Of a stretch of DNA of 36,281 nt, positions 16,453 through 22,515 are shown piece after piece. This DNA is from a virus, in IMG/VR virus record IMGVR_UViG_3300008216_000030, positions 1 through 36,281 of that record. The stretch is one strand, 5' to 3'. Below the pieces are notes generated by a model that made no database searches, was not told where the DNA came from, and worked only from the letters and a program-made list of their open reading frames with translations. Both the position numbers and the translations under genes were made by a program. Numbering within the stretch: position 1 is the first letter of the stretch; each line of letters starts with the position of its first letter.

Positions 16453-16497
16453 CTAGTCTAGACAAAGGCTAGACAAATTAATTTGTATTTTGTCTAG
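16453..16497 (-). promoter_or_regulatory. Operator-like CTAGACAAA repeats upstream of the paralogue operon
   Basis: CTAGACAAA occurs at 16458-16466 and 16469-16477 as direct repeats 11 bp apart, and as an inverted copy at 16489-16497; 16469-16497 forms a 29-bp interrupted palindrome. The element lies just upstream of the ATG at 16444. A weak minus-strand promoter (TTGTCT, 17 bases, GGATAA) would overlap the repeats, as expected for a repressor or activator site. Confidence 0.5.
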
Positions 16498-16499
16498 GG

Positions 16500-16550
16500 G
16501 TAAAAAATCCCGCCGAACCTAAGCCCCAGCGAAGGTCCGACGGGAGCGCA
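16500..16550 (-). terminator. Rho-independent terminator of the replication operon
   Basis: On the minus strand CCCGTCGGACC pairs with GGTTCGGCGGG and is followed by ATTTTTT. It ends transcription from 18281 to 16588 before the paralogue operon. Confidence 0.8.
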
Positions 16551-16587
16551 AAATAAGGAGGCACTTTGATTACAACTATGTAACACA

Positions 16588-16935
16588 TTATTCATCCGAC
16601 GGAAAGGGTCTTCCTACTTTTTCGTAGAATTCTTTCAGCATAGCTCTCATCTCTTTCTTGGTAGCCACAGGCTCCTCTTTCTTGGGCTTGGGGGGTTTCT
16701 CTGAAGGGTCGGATCGTTTAACCTCGTCAGCCCGTGAGCGCACCCGCCCGGCAGCCGGTCTCCTCCTATCCTCCTGATTAGAAAATATATGATACAGCGC
16801 CTCTAATACATGCTCAGTCTTGTAATATGACAAAGCCTTGCAGAACATAGCCATCTCAAGATCAGTAACCTCTCCTGGCCATAGTTGCCTGTAAGTATCA
16901 GCTACCGTACTAAACTCCGTTTTAGTCCATTTCAT
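16588..16935 (-). CDS. Helicase-loader-like replication protein
   Basis: 115 residues. The N-terminal 60 (FSTVADTYRQLWPG, then MFCKALSYYKTEHVLEALYH) matches the general pattern of the phage G40P-type loader N-domain, in which a helix with VxEAL is followed by a Pro-containing turn. The rest is charged and Lys/Pro-rich with a final amphipathic helix (EMRAMLKEFYEKVG). Position just downstream of the DUF1376 replication protein supports a loader that delivers a DnaB-type helicase. No helicase is seen in the window. The SD AGGAGG precedes the ATG. Confidence 0.5.
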   Translation of the reverse strand: MKWTKTEFSTVADTYRQLWPGEVTDLEMAMFCKALSYYKTEHVLEALYHIFSNQEDRRRPAAGRVRSRADEVKRSDPSEKPPKPKKEEPVATKKEMRAMLKEFYEKVGRPFPSDE

Positions 16936-17026
16936 GTCAAACCTCCTGTATTGCTCTCTAAACGATTTACCTTAATTTGCGACTCGTCGTACCTCTTGGT
17001 AGATAAAAATCGCGTACAAACGATTC

Positions 17027-17869
17027 TCAGGCTCCTGAGGCACGCTTCTTCATGACTTCCAGCGGGTCAAGCTCCATAAGGTCCTCTAATTCAGTATCCG
17101 TGATCTCTTCAGGGGGCGTCCAGTCGTCTCTCAGGAACTCTGAGTAGAGCCTTTCTGAGAAGAACCTGGAGCAAGATTTAGTCATCTGAGCACCAGAGGC
17201 TTTGACTTCGGCCCCATAACGGTCAATAGATTCGATAATTTGCTCAGGTGTATAGAGTTGTTCCATAACAACGAAGTCAATGTGGGACAACGCCTGGGTT
17301 CTCGTTTGATCGGAACCATTGATCGCCTTGAGATAATGGTCTCGGATGACGATTGATTTTTCGCGGGGCCCGTTTTTATCATCATCTGCCTTTTTAAATA
17401 TAGTTAGATCTTCAGAACTAGTTACAGAGCTAGAGCTAGAGTCTAGAGCCATAAGGGATTTGCTTGGCTTTTGCTTACCCTTTTGCTTAACACTTGCTTT
17501 GCAATTGCTTAACACTTGCTTGACTGGTTTAGACTTACCTCCCATACGCCCAGCAGCAGCACGCTTTTCGCTAATCTCCTTCTGCTGCTGGACTTGCTCA
17601 TCTACCTTATGATGGAACAGACGATCACCACGCACCTCGAAAAGCGCGAGTACCTTGTCTCTGACCGACAACCAGGTGTCCATGTCCACCCTGCACTGTT
17701 GGGCAAGATTGTAGTCCTTGTTAAGCAAACCGGAAGCATTTGCTTGCCATGCCCACATGATCAATCTGAAATAACAAAATTCCTCCATTGGGGTTAATTC
17801 CATCACCTTCTGTGAACTCAACCAGTCCCCCACCCACATCTTCATATAGGGTAATTTGCGCTTTGCCAT
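17027..17869 (-). CDS. DUF1376 (YdaU-type) replication protein with internal origin repeats
   Basis: 280 residues. Residues 1-90 carry the DUF1376 pattern: LPYMKMWVGDWLSS, LTPMEEFCYFRLIMWAWQAN, DMDTWLSVRDKVLALF and LFHHKVDEQ. A basic linker (105-140), a Ser-rich stretch (SSSSS, 144-148) and a helical C-terminal domain (165-250) follow. DUF1376 proteins sit where lambdoid phages have O-type initiators. The linker is encoded by six TTGCTT repeats at about 11-bp spacing (17460-17526), so the gene probably contains the replication origin, as the lambda O gene does. SD GAGGAG precedes the ATG. Confidence 0.75.
   Translation of the reverse strand: MAKRKLPYMKMWVGDWLSSQKVMELTPMEEFCYFRLIMWAWQANASGLLNKDYNLAQQCRVDMDTWLSVRDKVLALFEVRGDRLFHHKVDEQVQQQKEISEKRAAAGRMGGKSKPVKQVLSNCKASVKQKGKQKPSKSLMALDSSSSSVTSSEDLTIFKKADDDKNGPREKSIVIRDHYLKAINGSDQTRTQALSHIDFVVMEQLYTPEQIIESIDRYGAEVKASGAQMTKSCSRFFSERLYSEFLRDDWTPPEEITDTELEDLMELDPLEVMKKRASGA
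17391..17415. other. AT-rich stretch beside the iteron array (candidate unwinding element)
   Basis: A run of T/A-rich sequence (TTTTTAAATATAGTTAGATC and following) lies about 50 bases from the repeat array. In iteron origins an AT-rich region next to the repeats melts first. Assigned only by proximity. Confidence 0.35.
17460..17526. repeat. Iteron-like array: six TTGCTT repeats at 11/12-bp spacing, probable replication origin
   Basis: TTGCTT starts at 17460, 17471, 17483, 17494, 17505 and 17516, with steps of 11, 12, 11, 11 and 11 bases. Two units are identical over 11 bases (TTGCTTAACAC at 17483 and 17505). The spacing is close to one helical turn and is not a multiple of three, so a protein repeat cannot explain it. 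The array lies inside the DUF1376 replication gene. Confidence 0.75.
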
Positions 17870-17871
17870 TT

Positions 17872-18072
17872 CTACTCCTCAATAACCTCAATAGGTACAA
17901 GCTTGTCCGTATCTACAAATATAAACTCACCAGTCCTTACATTCTGTACACGAGAACTGTCAGCCGTACTACGAGACTCATAATAAAATTTCTCGCCGTA
18001 TGTACCAAAATCATCCCTATGTCTACCCAATCTTCCACGATAACGCAAAATCTGGTTCCTTCTGAACTTCAT
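17872..18072 (-). CDS. Small unknown basic protein
   Basis: 66 residues, start overlapping the stop of the regulator gene (TAATG) without its own SD. N-terminus is Arg-rich (MKFRRNQILRYRGRLGRHRD), the C-terminus acidic. The middle (GEKFYYESRS, then TGEFIFVDTDKLVPIE) suggests a small beta-barrel. No family recognised. Its final codons contain the SD of the DUF1376 gene. Confidence 0.6.
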   Translation of the reverse strand: MKFRRNQILRYRGRLGRHRDDFGTYGEKFYYESRSTADSSRVQNVRTGEFIFVDTDKLVPIEVIEE

Positions 18073-18281
18073 TATAGAACACCCTCTTTATTAGCCTTAT
18101 CTACCTCTATATCCTCCTGGATAGCGTCCAAATCAGGATACTCATCCTCTATATAGCTCGTTAAAGCAACCTCAAATAACCTGGTCAACTTGATCGGGAA
18201 CTTCTCCCTGACACGATCAATCCTATCAACCAACTCCACCGGCAACTGCGTCGAAACCGTGATCTTAGTGCGTTGTCTCAT
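18072..18281 (-). CDS. Ribbon-helix-helix DNA-binding regulator
   Basis: 69 residues from the ATG at 18281, chosen for its AGGAGG. TKITVSTQLPVELVDRIDRV and LTRLFEVALTSYIED form the beta strand, helix, helix of the Arc/MetJ (RHH) fold. The C-terminal 20 residues are acidic. RHH proteins are dimeric repressors binding short repeated operators; as promoter-proximal gene of the replication operon it may regulate its own promoter (18325-18353), where TTGC repeats occur. Confidence 0.75.
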   Translation of the reverse strand: MRQRTKITVSTQLPVELVDRIDRVREKFPIKLTRLFEVALTSYIEDEYPDLDAIQEDIEVDKANKEGVL

Positions 18282-18324
18282 GACAACCTCCTGAAAAGAG
18301 AAAAAATAAAAACCGTGAAACGAG

Positions 18325-18353
18325 ACTATAGGGGGCGTTTGCAAGCAAAGCAA
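18325..18353 (-). promoter_or_regulatory. Candidate promoter of the replication operon, with TTGC repeats
   Basis: On the minus strand TTGCTT (18348-18353), 17 bases, TATAGT (18325-18330, 5 of 6 matches). The spacer contains a second TTGC unit and TTGCAA, resembling the origin repeats at 17460-17526. It lies 44 bases before the ATG of the RHH regulator. Confidence 0.5.
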
Positions 18354-18590
18354 GGGTATTGTCTAAAAAGTTGGAAAAATGTAGGTGGAATTGCCCCCCT
18401 CGGGGGGGGGGAGGGGCCCCGGCGGGACTTCCGCATCATCAGCATCCACAAAACAACAATTTGGGGGAATGAGACTTATGGCGATATCTGCACTTATAGC
18501 AGCACAGGCCAACAGGCCAGAAGCAGCAGCAGCAGCAGCCCCCACACCAGCACCCCGACACCCTGCATAGGCGTGTTTACGGTAGACATC
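18354..18590. other. Non-coding stretch with C/G tract and CAG repeat
   Basis: The gap 18282-18694 holds the promoter above, a C6-TC-G10 tract (18394-18411) followed by GGGGCCCC, a (CAG)7-like microsatellite (about 18519-18539), and the terminator at 18591-18626. Short open frames exist on both strands (for example GTG at 18545 on the minus strand, Ala-rich, and GTG at 18385 on the plus strand), but none has an SD. I see no convincing gene. Confidence 0.6.
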
Positions 18591-18626
18591 AAAAAAGGCC
18601 CCAAGGGGAGAAAACCCTTGAGGCCC
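18591..18626 (-). terminator. Rho-independent terminator after the small-gene operon
   Basis: On the minus strand GGCCTCAAGGG pairs with CCCTTGGGGCC around a short loop and is followed by six T. It ends the unit coming from 18695. Confidence 0.85.
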
Positions 18627-18694
18627 GAAGAGAAGCCGATAGCAGCGAGACTGCTACCGGATAACCACCTACCGCCTTAACTCCTCATCTGCGC

Positions 18695-19000
18695 CTATTC
18701 AATCACACCCCCTGCGTATGTGTCAACAGTACGCCATCTGCCATTCTCAGGGAGCGCCTCAACAGTGATCATGTTGTCATACTCCATGCCGTCCATGGTA
18801 GAGCAGCGAGACAGCCACACCCTACAGGACCCAGTATCTATCTTAAGATCGCATGATTGCCCCGTGGAGAGCGTAGGGAGCTTGCTCAGGCCCTGCGCAG
18901 TGTATCGCCCCTGACGCATATCAAGGACAGCACCCGCCAGCGGTAGAAGCTCTCGGATCATGTCCTTACAGTCATCGCTCATGTACTTACCTATCCTCAT
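18695..19000 (-). CDS. Small unknown protein
   Basis: 101 residues from the ATG at 19000 (ATGA overlap with the upstream stop). A second ATG at 18982 (MSDDCKDM...) has AGGATAGG at good distance and may be the true start, giving 95 residues. The C-terminal half is beta-rich (CDLKIDTGSCRVWLSRC, then DNMITVEALPENGRWRTVDT). Several Cys but no clear metal motif. No family recognised. Confidence 0.6.
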   Translation of the reverse strand: MRIGKYMSDDCKDMIRELLPLAGAVLDMRQGRYTAQGLSKLPTLSTGQSCDLKIDTGSCRVWLSRCSTMDGMEYDNMITVEALPENGRWRTVDTYAGGVIE

Positions 19001-19185
19001 GATGACACCGCCAGCACATCATAGCCTATCTCGTTTAGGGCGTTCTCTATGGTCTTGCTGACTAACTCAGGGTCAACCTGGCCACCATCGACACGAACAT
19101 AGTCCTGTAGACTATCAAGATCATACTCCTGCTCTGGGTGGGGAGACTTCAGGAACAAGTGAACACTAACCAAGTCATTGAGCAT
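18997..19185 (-). CDS. Small unknown acidic protein
   Basis: 62 residues from the ATG at 19185, chosen because AAGGAGAG lies upstream and it overlaps the previous stop by one base; an upstream in-frame ATG at 19224 is buried in the preceding gene. Sequence MLNDLVSVHLFLKSPHPEQE then an acidic helical part. Followed by the next gene with an ATGA overlap. Confidence 0.6.
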   Translation of the reverse strand: MLNDLVSVHLFLKSPHPEQEYDLDSLQDYVRVDGGQVDPELVSKTIENALNEIGYDVLAVSS

Positions 19186-19454
19186 CAACTCTCTCCTTTC
19201 AACGCACCAAGCATCAAACGACAACGGACCAACGCATCACACGCCGTGATTGGTCCCTCTTCAACCTCTCTGGGGTCAGCGGGGACACCTGTAGCGGTGT
19301 TGATTTCCTCAAGCACCTCATCAAGCTCTCTCTCTGAGAACGGGAGAACACGCCCCGAAGGACCGAACAAGGCCCTAAGGCCGAAAGCCACAGACACAGC
19401 CACAGCGAGATTAACCACAGCACACAGAACGAGAACACAAAGACCGACTTCCAT
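19185..19454 (-). CDS. Small membrane-anchored protein
   Basis: 89 residues from the ATG at 19454, chosen because AAAGGAG precedes it. Residues 3-30 (VGLCVLVLCAVVNLAVAVSV) form one membrane segment. The remainder is a soluble, acidic helical domain (PFSERELDEVLEEINTATGV) that would lie on one side of the membrane. Function unknown; small inner-membrane proteins in early phage regions often act on host functions, but nothing here identifies a target. Confidence 0.65.
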   Translation of the reverse strand: MEVGLCVLVLCAVVNLAVAVSVAFGLRALFGPSGRVLPFSERELDEVLEEINTATGVPADPREVEEGPITACDALVRCRLMLGALKGES

Positions 19455-19532
19455 AATCAAACTCCTTTCTATGGGTTGCTTGCTTGCACCTGTAGTATCG
19501 GCTTTTGTCCTCACCTGCTCCACCCTAAACCT

Positions 19533-19566
19533 AAAAAAACCCCTCAGGCCGTGGGAGCTTGAGAGG
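19533..19566 (-). terminator. Probable terminator between small-gene units
   Basis: On the minus strand CCTCTCA and TGAGGGG pair (with one mismatch) around a loop and are followed by seven T. It separates 20237-19606 from the unit starting at 19454. Confidence 0.6.
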
Positions 19567-19605
19567 TTCAGTGGCGTGTAGGCCGTGGGGCCTGTGTTAA
19601 TTATT

Positions 19606-19848
19606 TCATGGTGTACCACCCCCTTCCATCTCTTCGACGCTGGTGATTGAGTCCTTCGTAGCTGGTTCAAGCTGGTCCGGTTGTAAAAGAACCCATTCCA
19701 CGGTATCGCTCCAGTGCTCTCCCTTGTCCGGTGTGCGCTCAGATTGCTCGTTGGCAAGCCTTACGGCCTCAGTGGGTGAGTTGGCCTCTATGTACTGCGA
19801 AGTTGCGTACAATCGATTCTCAAGCCTCTGAAAGTGATACATTTTCAT
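19606..19848 (-). CDS. Small unknown protein
   Basis: 80 residues, ATGA overlap with the DUF2958 gene upstream. N-terminus MKMYHFQRLENRLYATSQYI and the helix SPTEAVRLANEQSER suggest a small alpha/beta protein; the C-terminus is acidic. The motif of a beta strand followed by AxxxxEAVRLAxE resembles small phage proteins with a two-strand-helix layout, no function known. Confidence 0.6.
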   Translation of the reverse strand: MKMYHFQRLENRLYATSQYIEANSPTEAVRLANEQSERTPDKGEHWSDTVEWVLLQPDQLEPATKDSITSVEEMEGGGTP

Positions 19849-20237
19849 GAGTCCATCCCCAACTGTGTTTTCAGTTCGCCGTAGGTCCGTGGTTTCCAGT
19901 GCAGGTCTCGCTCCACCCTGGGATGTCCCTTCATGAACCCATCTTCGTAGACCAGTGAGGCAAGCTCATCGAGCGAGAACGAACCCAACTCTTTTTCAAG
20001 ACCGTCAACCAGCCCGAAGAATGTTCGATGCTCCGGATCGTAGTCCATGGCGTACCATGTCCAGCTTGAACCCGTGGCGAAGAATTTAACCTTGATGGGT
20101 ACCTCATCGGGACTGTTGATGAAGTCGGCTTCATTCTCTTCGCTGGTTGGTAGCAGCTTGACCACGGACGGCGGGAAGAGCTTATGCCCCCTGCGTGTGT
20201 CGAGTGCATTGCCGTGTTGGTATTCTGGCATATCCAT
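19845..20237 (-). CDS. DUF2958 family protein
   Basis: 130 residues from the ATG at 20237 (SD AAGGAG). It has the DUF2958 signature: LLPTSEENE, IKVKFFATGSSWTWYAMDYD, RTFFGLVDGLEKELGSFSLD and a closing VERDLHWKP. The family is common in plasmid and phage accessory regions; its biochemical role is unknown. Conserved Trp and acidic residues suggest a small beta-sandwich. It heads a two-gene unit. Confidence 0.75.
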   Translation of the reverse strand: MDMPEYQHGNALDTRRGHKLFPPSVVKLLPTSEENEADFINSPDEVPIKVKFFATGSSWTWYAMDYDPEHRTFFGLVDGLEKELGSFSLDELASLVYEDGFMKGHPRVERDLHWKPRTYGELKTQLGMDS

Positions 20238-20263
20238 GACGAATCTCCTTAAAACGGGGTGAA

Positions 20264-20300
20264 TAAAAAACGACCCGCGCATCTTACTGATACACGGGCC
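20264..20300 (-). terminator. Terminator upstream of the DUF2958 gene
   Basis: On the minus strand CCCGTGTAT and ATGCGCGGG pair over nine positions (two G-U) around a CAGTAAG loop, followed by TCGTTTTTTATT. It ends the unit from 20750 to 20332. Confidence 0.7.
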
Positions 20301-20331
20301 GATCCGCAACGGGGTAGAGAGTGATTAGAAA

Positions 20332-20511
20332 CTACTCCGTCTTGGCTTCCTTCATGGCCGTGGCCGTGTCCACCCTGACGGCCTTATTAGCGTTCTTCCT
20401 ACGCTTGCGGGGCTTTTTGTCTGGTCCACGGGGGACAGGCCTGACGGGGTTATCATCGGTTTGAATATCGATGGTCCCAGTATTCAGATTGATGATGATG
20501 GCCGTTCTCAT
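20332..20511 (-). CDS. Small basic protein
   Basis: 59 residues from the ATG at 20511 (ATGA overlap, purine-rich GAGAGGGATGGAG upstream). A beta-like start (MRTAIIINLNTGTIDIQTDD) is followed by a very basic stretch (PDKKPRKRRKNANKAV), which could bind nucleic acid. Function unknown. Confidence 0.6.
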   Translation of the reverse strand: MRTAIIINLNTGTIDIQTDDNPVRPVPRGPDKKPRKRRKNANKAVRVDTATAMKEAKTE

Positions 20512-20750
20512 GCTCCATCCCTCTCCGCAAGTGCGGTGTGGGTTACATAGCAGTTCAGCGAGAGACAACCCTCGGCCCCGTCATACTCTCCGCCCTCGAC
20601 GGTGAAGGGTATTCCTGGCATCCCCGTCTTGACCATGTTGAAAGACTTCCCGCTACCACTCTGACGACCTTCGGTAACAGGGGCGGTGATGGTCATCTGA
20701 CCATCCTTGACCTCGACCTTTACTGGGTCGGCGGTAGACTTCTTCGCCAT
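20508..20750 (-). CDS. Small beta-rich unknown protein
   Basis: 80 residues from the ATG at 20750 (SD AGGGAG). Beta-like segments (VKVEVKDGQMTITAPV; IPFTVEGGEYDGAEGCLSLN) resemble a small sandwich domain; the segment GRQSGSGKSFNMV looks like a P-loop but lacks the rest of an NTPase, so it is not one. A hairpin with a short T-run (minus strand, about 20776-20812) may separate it from the unit upstream. Confidence 0.65.
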   Translation of the reverse strand: MAKKSTADPVKVEVKDGQMTITAPVTEGRQSGSGKSFNMVKTGMPGIPFTVEGGEYDGAEGCLSLNCYVTHTALAERDGA

Positions 20751-20839
20751 AGCGAAACTCCCTAAAAAAGAGGAATAGAATAAAACGAACCCGCATAGCC
20801 TACACACATACGGCGCACCAGTGCAAGGGCCTACCATAG

Positions 20840-20877
20840 AAAAACCCCCCCAAGGCGTTGCACCTTAGAGGGGGTCT
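20840..20877 (-). terminator. Rho-independent terminator after 20995
   Basis: On the minus strand CCCCC...AAGG pairs with CCTT...GGGGG in a two-part stem and is followed by five T. Confidence 0.8.
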
Positions 20878-20884
20878 TAAAGAT

Positions 20885-20950
20885 ATCGTCGTCGGCGGGG
20901 TAGCGTTATAGGGACGCTGAAGGGTTGTTGGGTCCGGTGCCGACGACGAT
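20885..20950 (-). ncRNA. Structured element: 12-bp closing stem with inner hairpin
   Basis: ATCGTCGTCGGC (20885-20896) is exactly complementary to GCCGACGACGAT (20939-20950). Inside lies a second hairpin, AGCGT/ACGCT. It falls between the stop at 20995 and the terminator at 20877, so the minus-strand transcript would carry it in its 3' untranslated part. A small RNA or a processing/stability element are possible; the strand is inferred from the neighbouring gene. Confidence 0.45.
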
Positions 20951-20994
20951 CAGACAGGGTATCGCAGGAACGATACAGAACCGCGCTGATGGTG

Positions 20995-21225
20995 TCAAGC
21001 CATGAGCGCAGGGTTGAAATAAGTAGACAGGTCAACAAGCTCAGATGCGGTCAGGTCCATGACCCATCTTCGCACCCATGTTTGACGCTCATCACTCAGA
21101 GTACCGTACCAGACCAGCAGGCCGACACGCCGAAGGTGTCGAGCCGTCTCGATGATGCGATCCTCTTCGATTTCGCCGGACCCTGGACCGTAGCTGGCTA
21201 CCGATATCGCATGAGCTTCGATCAT
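20995..21225 (-). CDS. Small unknown protein
   Basis: 76 residues, ATGA overlap with the gene upstream; AGGAAGAGG precedes the ATG. The sequence is helical with a Trp-rich centre (LLVWYGTLSDERQTWVRRWV). No family or metal site recognised. Confidence 0.6.
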   Translation of the reverse strand: MIEAHAISVASYGPGSGEIEEDRIIETARHLRRVGLLVWYGTLSDERQTWVRRWVMDLTASELVDLSTYFNPALMA

Positions 21226-21623
21226 GGAAGGGCCTCTTCCTTGGGGCCGAACTCGTTATCCAGCACCGTGGAGAGTAGTTCCGTCTGGTCATCGTGGTTG
21301 AGCCGTTTGCACTCGGCCTGATACTCTTCAGGGGTCATGCTTTCGTAGTGATCCTTGATTTCCTCAAGGGTCAAGATCCCACCACCGGAAGGGCCGAAGC
21401 GTTCCAGCCGTTCAAGCGCAGCGTGGAGAAGCTCCACTTTGCTCATCGGCTTGTAGGTTAGCTCGATACTGGTCCTGTCGTGGCCGTTGCGGATCGTAAG
21501 CTCATGCTGCGTGGCCTGCTGCTGCTGCATGGTCTCACAAAAATGCTCAGCGTGATCGGCCTGCTTGAAGCTGCCGATATACTCCGAACCCTCATAAATC
21601 TTGTACTTGGGTGATGCACCCAT
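21222..21623 (-). CDS. Unknown acidic protein, first gene of a minus-strand accessory operon
   Basis: 133 residues with SD AGGAG. A short beta hairpin (YKIYEGSEYIGSFKQADHAE) is followed by a helical acidic part (LTLEEIKDHYESMTPEEYQA). It is the promoter-proximal gene of the leftward unit opposite 21773. Function unknown. Confidence 0.65.
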   Translation of the reverse strand: MGASPKYKIYEGSEYIGSFKQADHAEHFCETMQQQQATQHELTIRNGHDRTSIELTYKPMSKVELLHAALERLERFGPSGGGILTLEEIKDHYESMTPEEYQAECKRLNHDDQTELLSTVLDNEFGPKEEALP

Positions 21624-21679
21624 AGCGGATCTCCTGAAAAAAGAAATAGAATGGCCTGCACCTGAGCAAGCCTGACGGC

Positions 21680-21723
21680 GATATCTTAGCGGGGTTGACC
21701 TGTAGATATCAAGAGGGTAGACT
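21680..21723. promoter_or_regulatory. Overlapping divergent promoters with inverted GATATCT/AGATATC sites
   Basis: Plus strand: TTGACC (21695-21700), 17 bases, TAGACT (21718-21723), for the operon at 21773. Minus strand: TTGATA (21707-21712), 18 bases, TAAGAT (21683-21688), for the operon at 21623. GATATCT (21680-21686) and AGATATC (21704-21710) form an inverted pair overlapping both promoters, as expected for a switch operator. Confidence 0.55.
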
Positions 21724-21772
21724 CCTGCCTGTTCGTTTTATTTCATTGGTTGCCGAAGGAAGGAGTTTTTCC

Positions 21773-22366
21773 ATGGCAATTGACCCACGACACGCAAAGG
21801 CCGACAAAGCCGATGCACCTGATACAGCGCAGGACAAAGACGCTGAGGCTAACCTTGAGCCGAACACGGAGGCCGTAACGGGCTGGACATTTGAAGAGAT
21901 TGGACGGCGGTTCAGTGCTGCCGATGATATCTCCGATGTTCCGGTGGAGTTCTGGGTTGCTCTGGGGATGGAAAACTTCTGTTCCACCACTCTCCAGATG
22001 GCTCGTCTCATCACCTACGCTCACTCCCTGAACCTGTTGGGGATGAAGGGTATGCCAGCCGATAAGGAACGGCGGGAAACTCTGGCCGAAGCGATGGGTA
22101 CGACCACCGATACTCTGTTCAGGATTGTCGATCAGGCTATCCAGACATGGGAGCCGACTGAGCGCAAGATCAGTACGGCCCTGCATGGTGAGTATGTTTA
22201 CGCTTCTGGTGAGGGTGATGCTTCGGATCTCCTTTCCGTTGACGGCCATCGCCCTGAGACTGGTGGTAAGGATACTGTCGCCATCGGTGCTGATCTTGAT
22301 GTCGAAGAGACGATCAAGGCAATTGACAAATCTATTGAGGAGGACAAAAAGAATAAATCAAGGTAG
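21773..22366 (+). CDS. Unknown protein, first gene of the plus accessory operon
   Basis: 197 residues from the ATG at 21773, chosen because AAGGAAGGAG precedes it. Acidic, low-complexity N-terminus (1-35), then a helical domain (WTFEEIGRRFSAADDISDVP to about residue 140) and a Lys-rich tail. No transmembrane or catalytic motif. A terminator follows, so it is a single-gene unit driven by the divergent promoter. Confidence 0.7.
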   Translation: MAIDPRHAKADKADAPDTAQDKDAEANLEPNTEAVTGWTFEEIGRRFSAADDISDVPVEFWVALGMENFCSTTLQMARLITYAHSLNLLGMKGMPADKERRETLAEAMGTTTDTLFRIVDQAIQTWEPTERKISTALHGEYVYASGEGDASDLLSVDGHRPETGGKDTVAIGADLDVEETIKAIDKSIEEDKKNKSR

Positions 22367-22396
22367 GCCCCTGAATGGAGCCTTGAACTGGCATAG

Positions 22397-22437
22397 CACC
22401 TCGGCGGGTTATTGACTCGCCGGGGTGTTTTTGTTTT
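22397..22437 (+). terminator. Rho-independent terminator
   Basis: CACC-CGGCG and CGCCG-GGTG form a stem around GTTATTGAC with one mismatch on each side, followed by TTTTTGTTTT. Confidence 0.85.
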
Positions 22438-22515
22438 ACTTGTCGCCATGGGTATCCAGAAGGCCATCGGCCCTCGCCCTGGAGTATCAACCACGGAGCA
22501 AAAAAGGAGTCTATT

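Noticed and set aside
18363-18570. Ala-rich short frames on both strands (minus GTG at 18545, plus GTG at 18385)
   Set aside because: No SD, unusual starts, and the composition comes from the CAG repeat and the C/G tract.
18695-19000. RIGKYMS at the start of this protein as a third copy of the VERIGKFISGMA block
   Set aside because: Only about ten bases match (ATAGGTAAGT), which is expected by chance at this genome size.
17012-19830. Near-repeat GCGTACAA(A/T)CGATTCTCA at 17012-17029 and 19805-19822
   Set aside because: 17 of 18 matches; in 36 kb such a pair can arise by chance, the flanks diverge quickly and the two places have unrelated contexts.
20508-20750. P-loop reading of GRQSGSGKS in the 80-residue protein
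   Set aside because: No Walker B, protein too short for an NTPase, and the surrounding segments are beta-rich without the needed helix.
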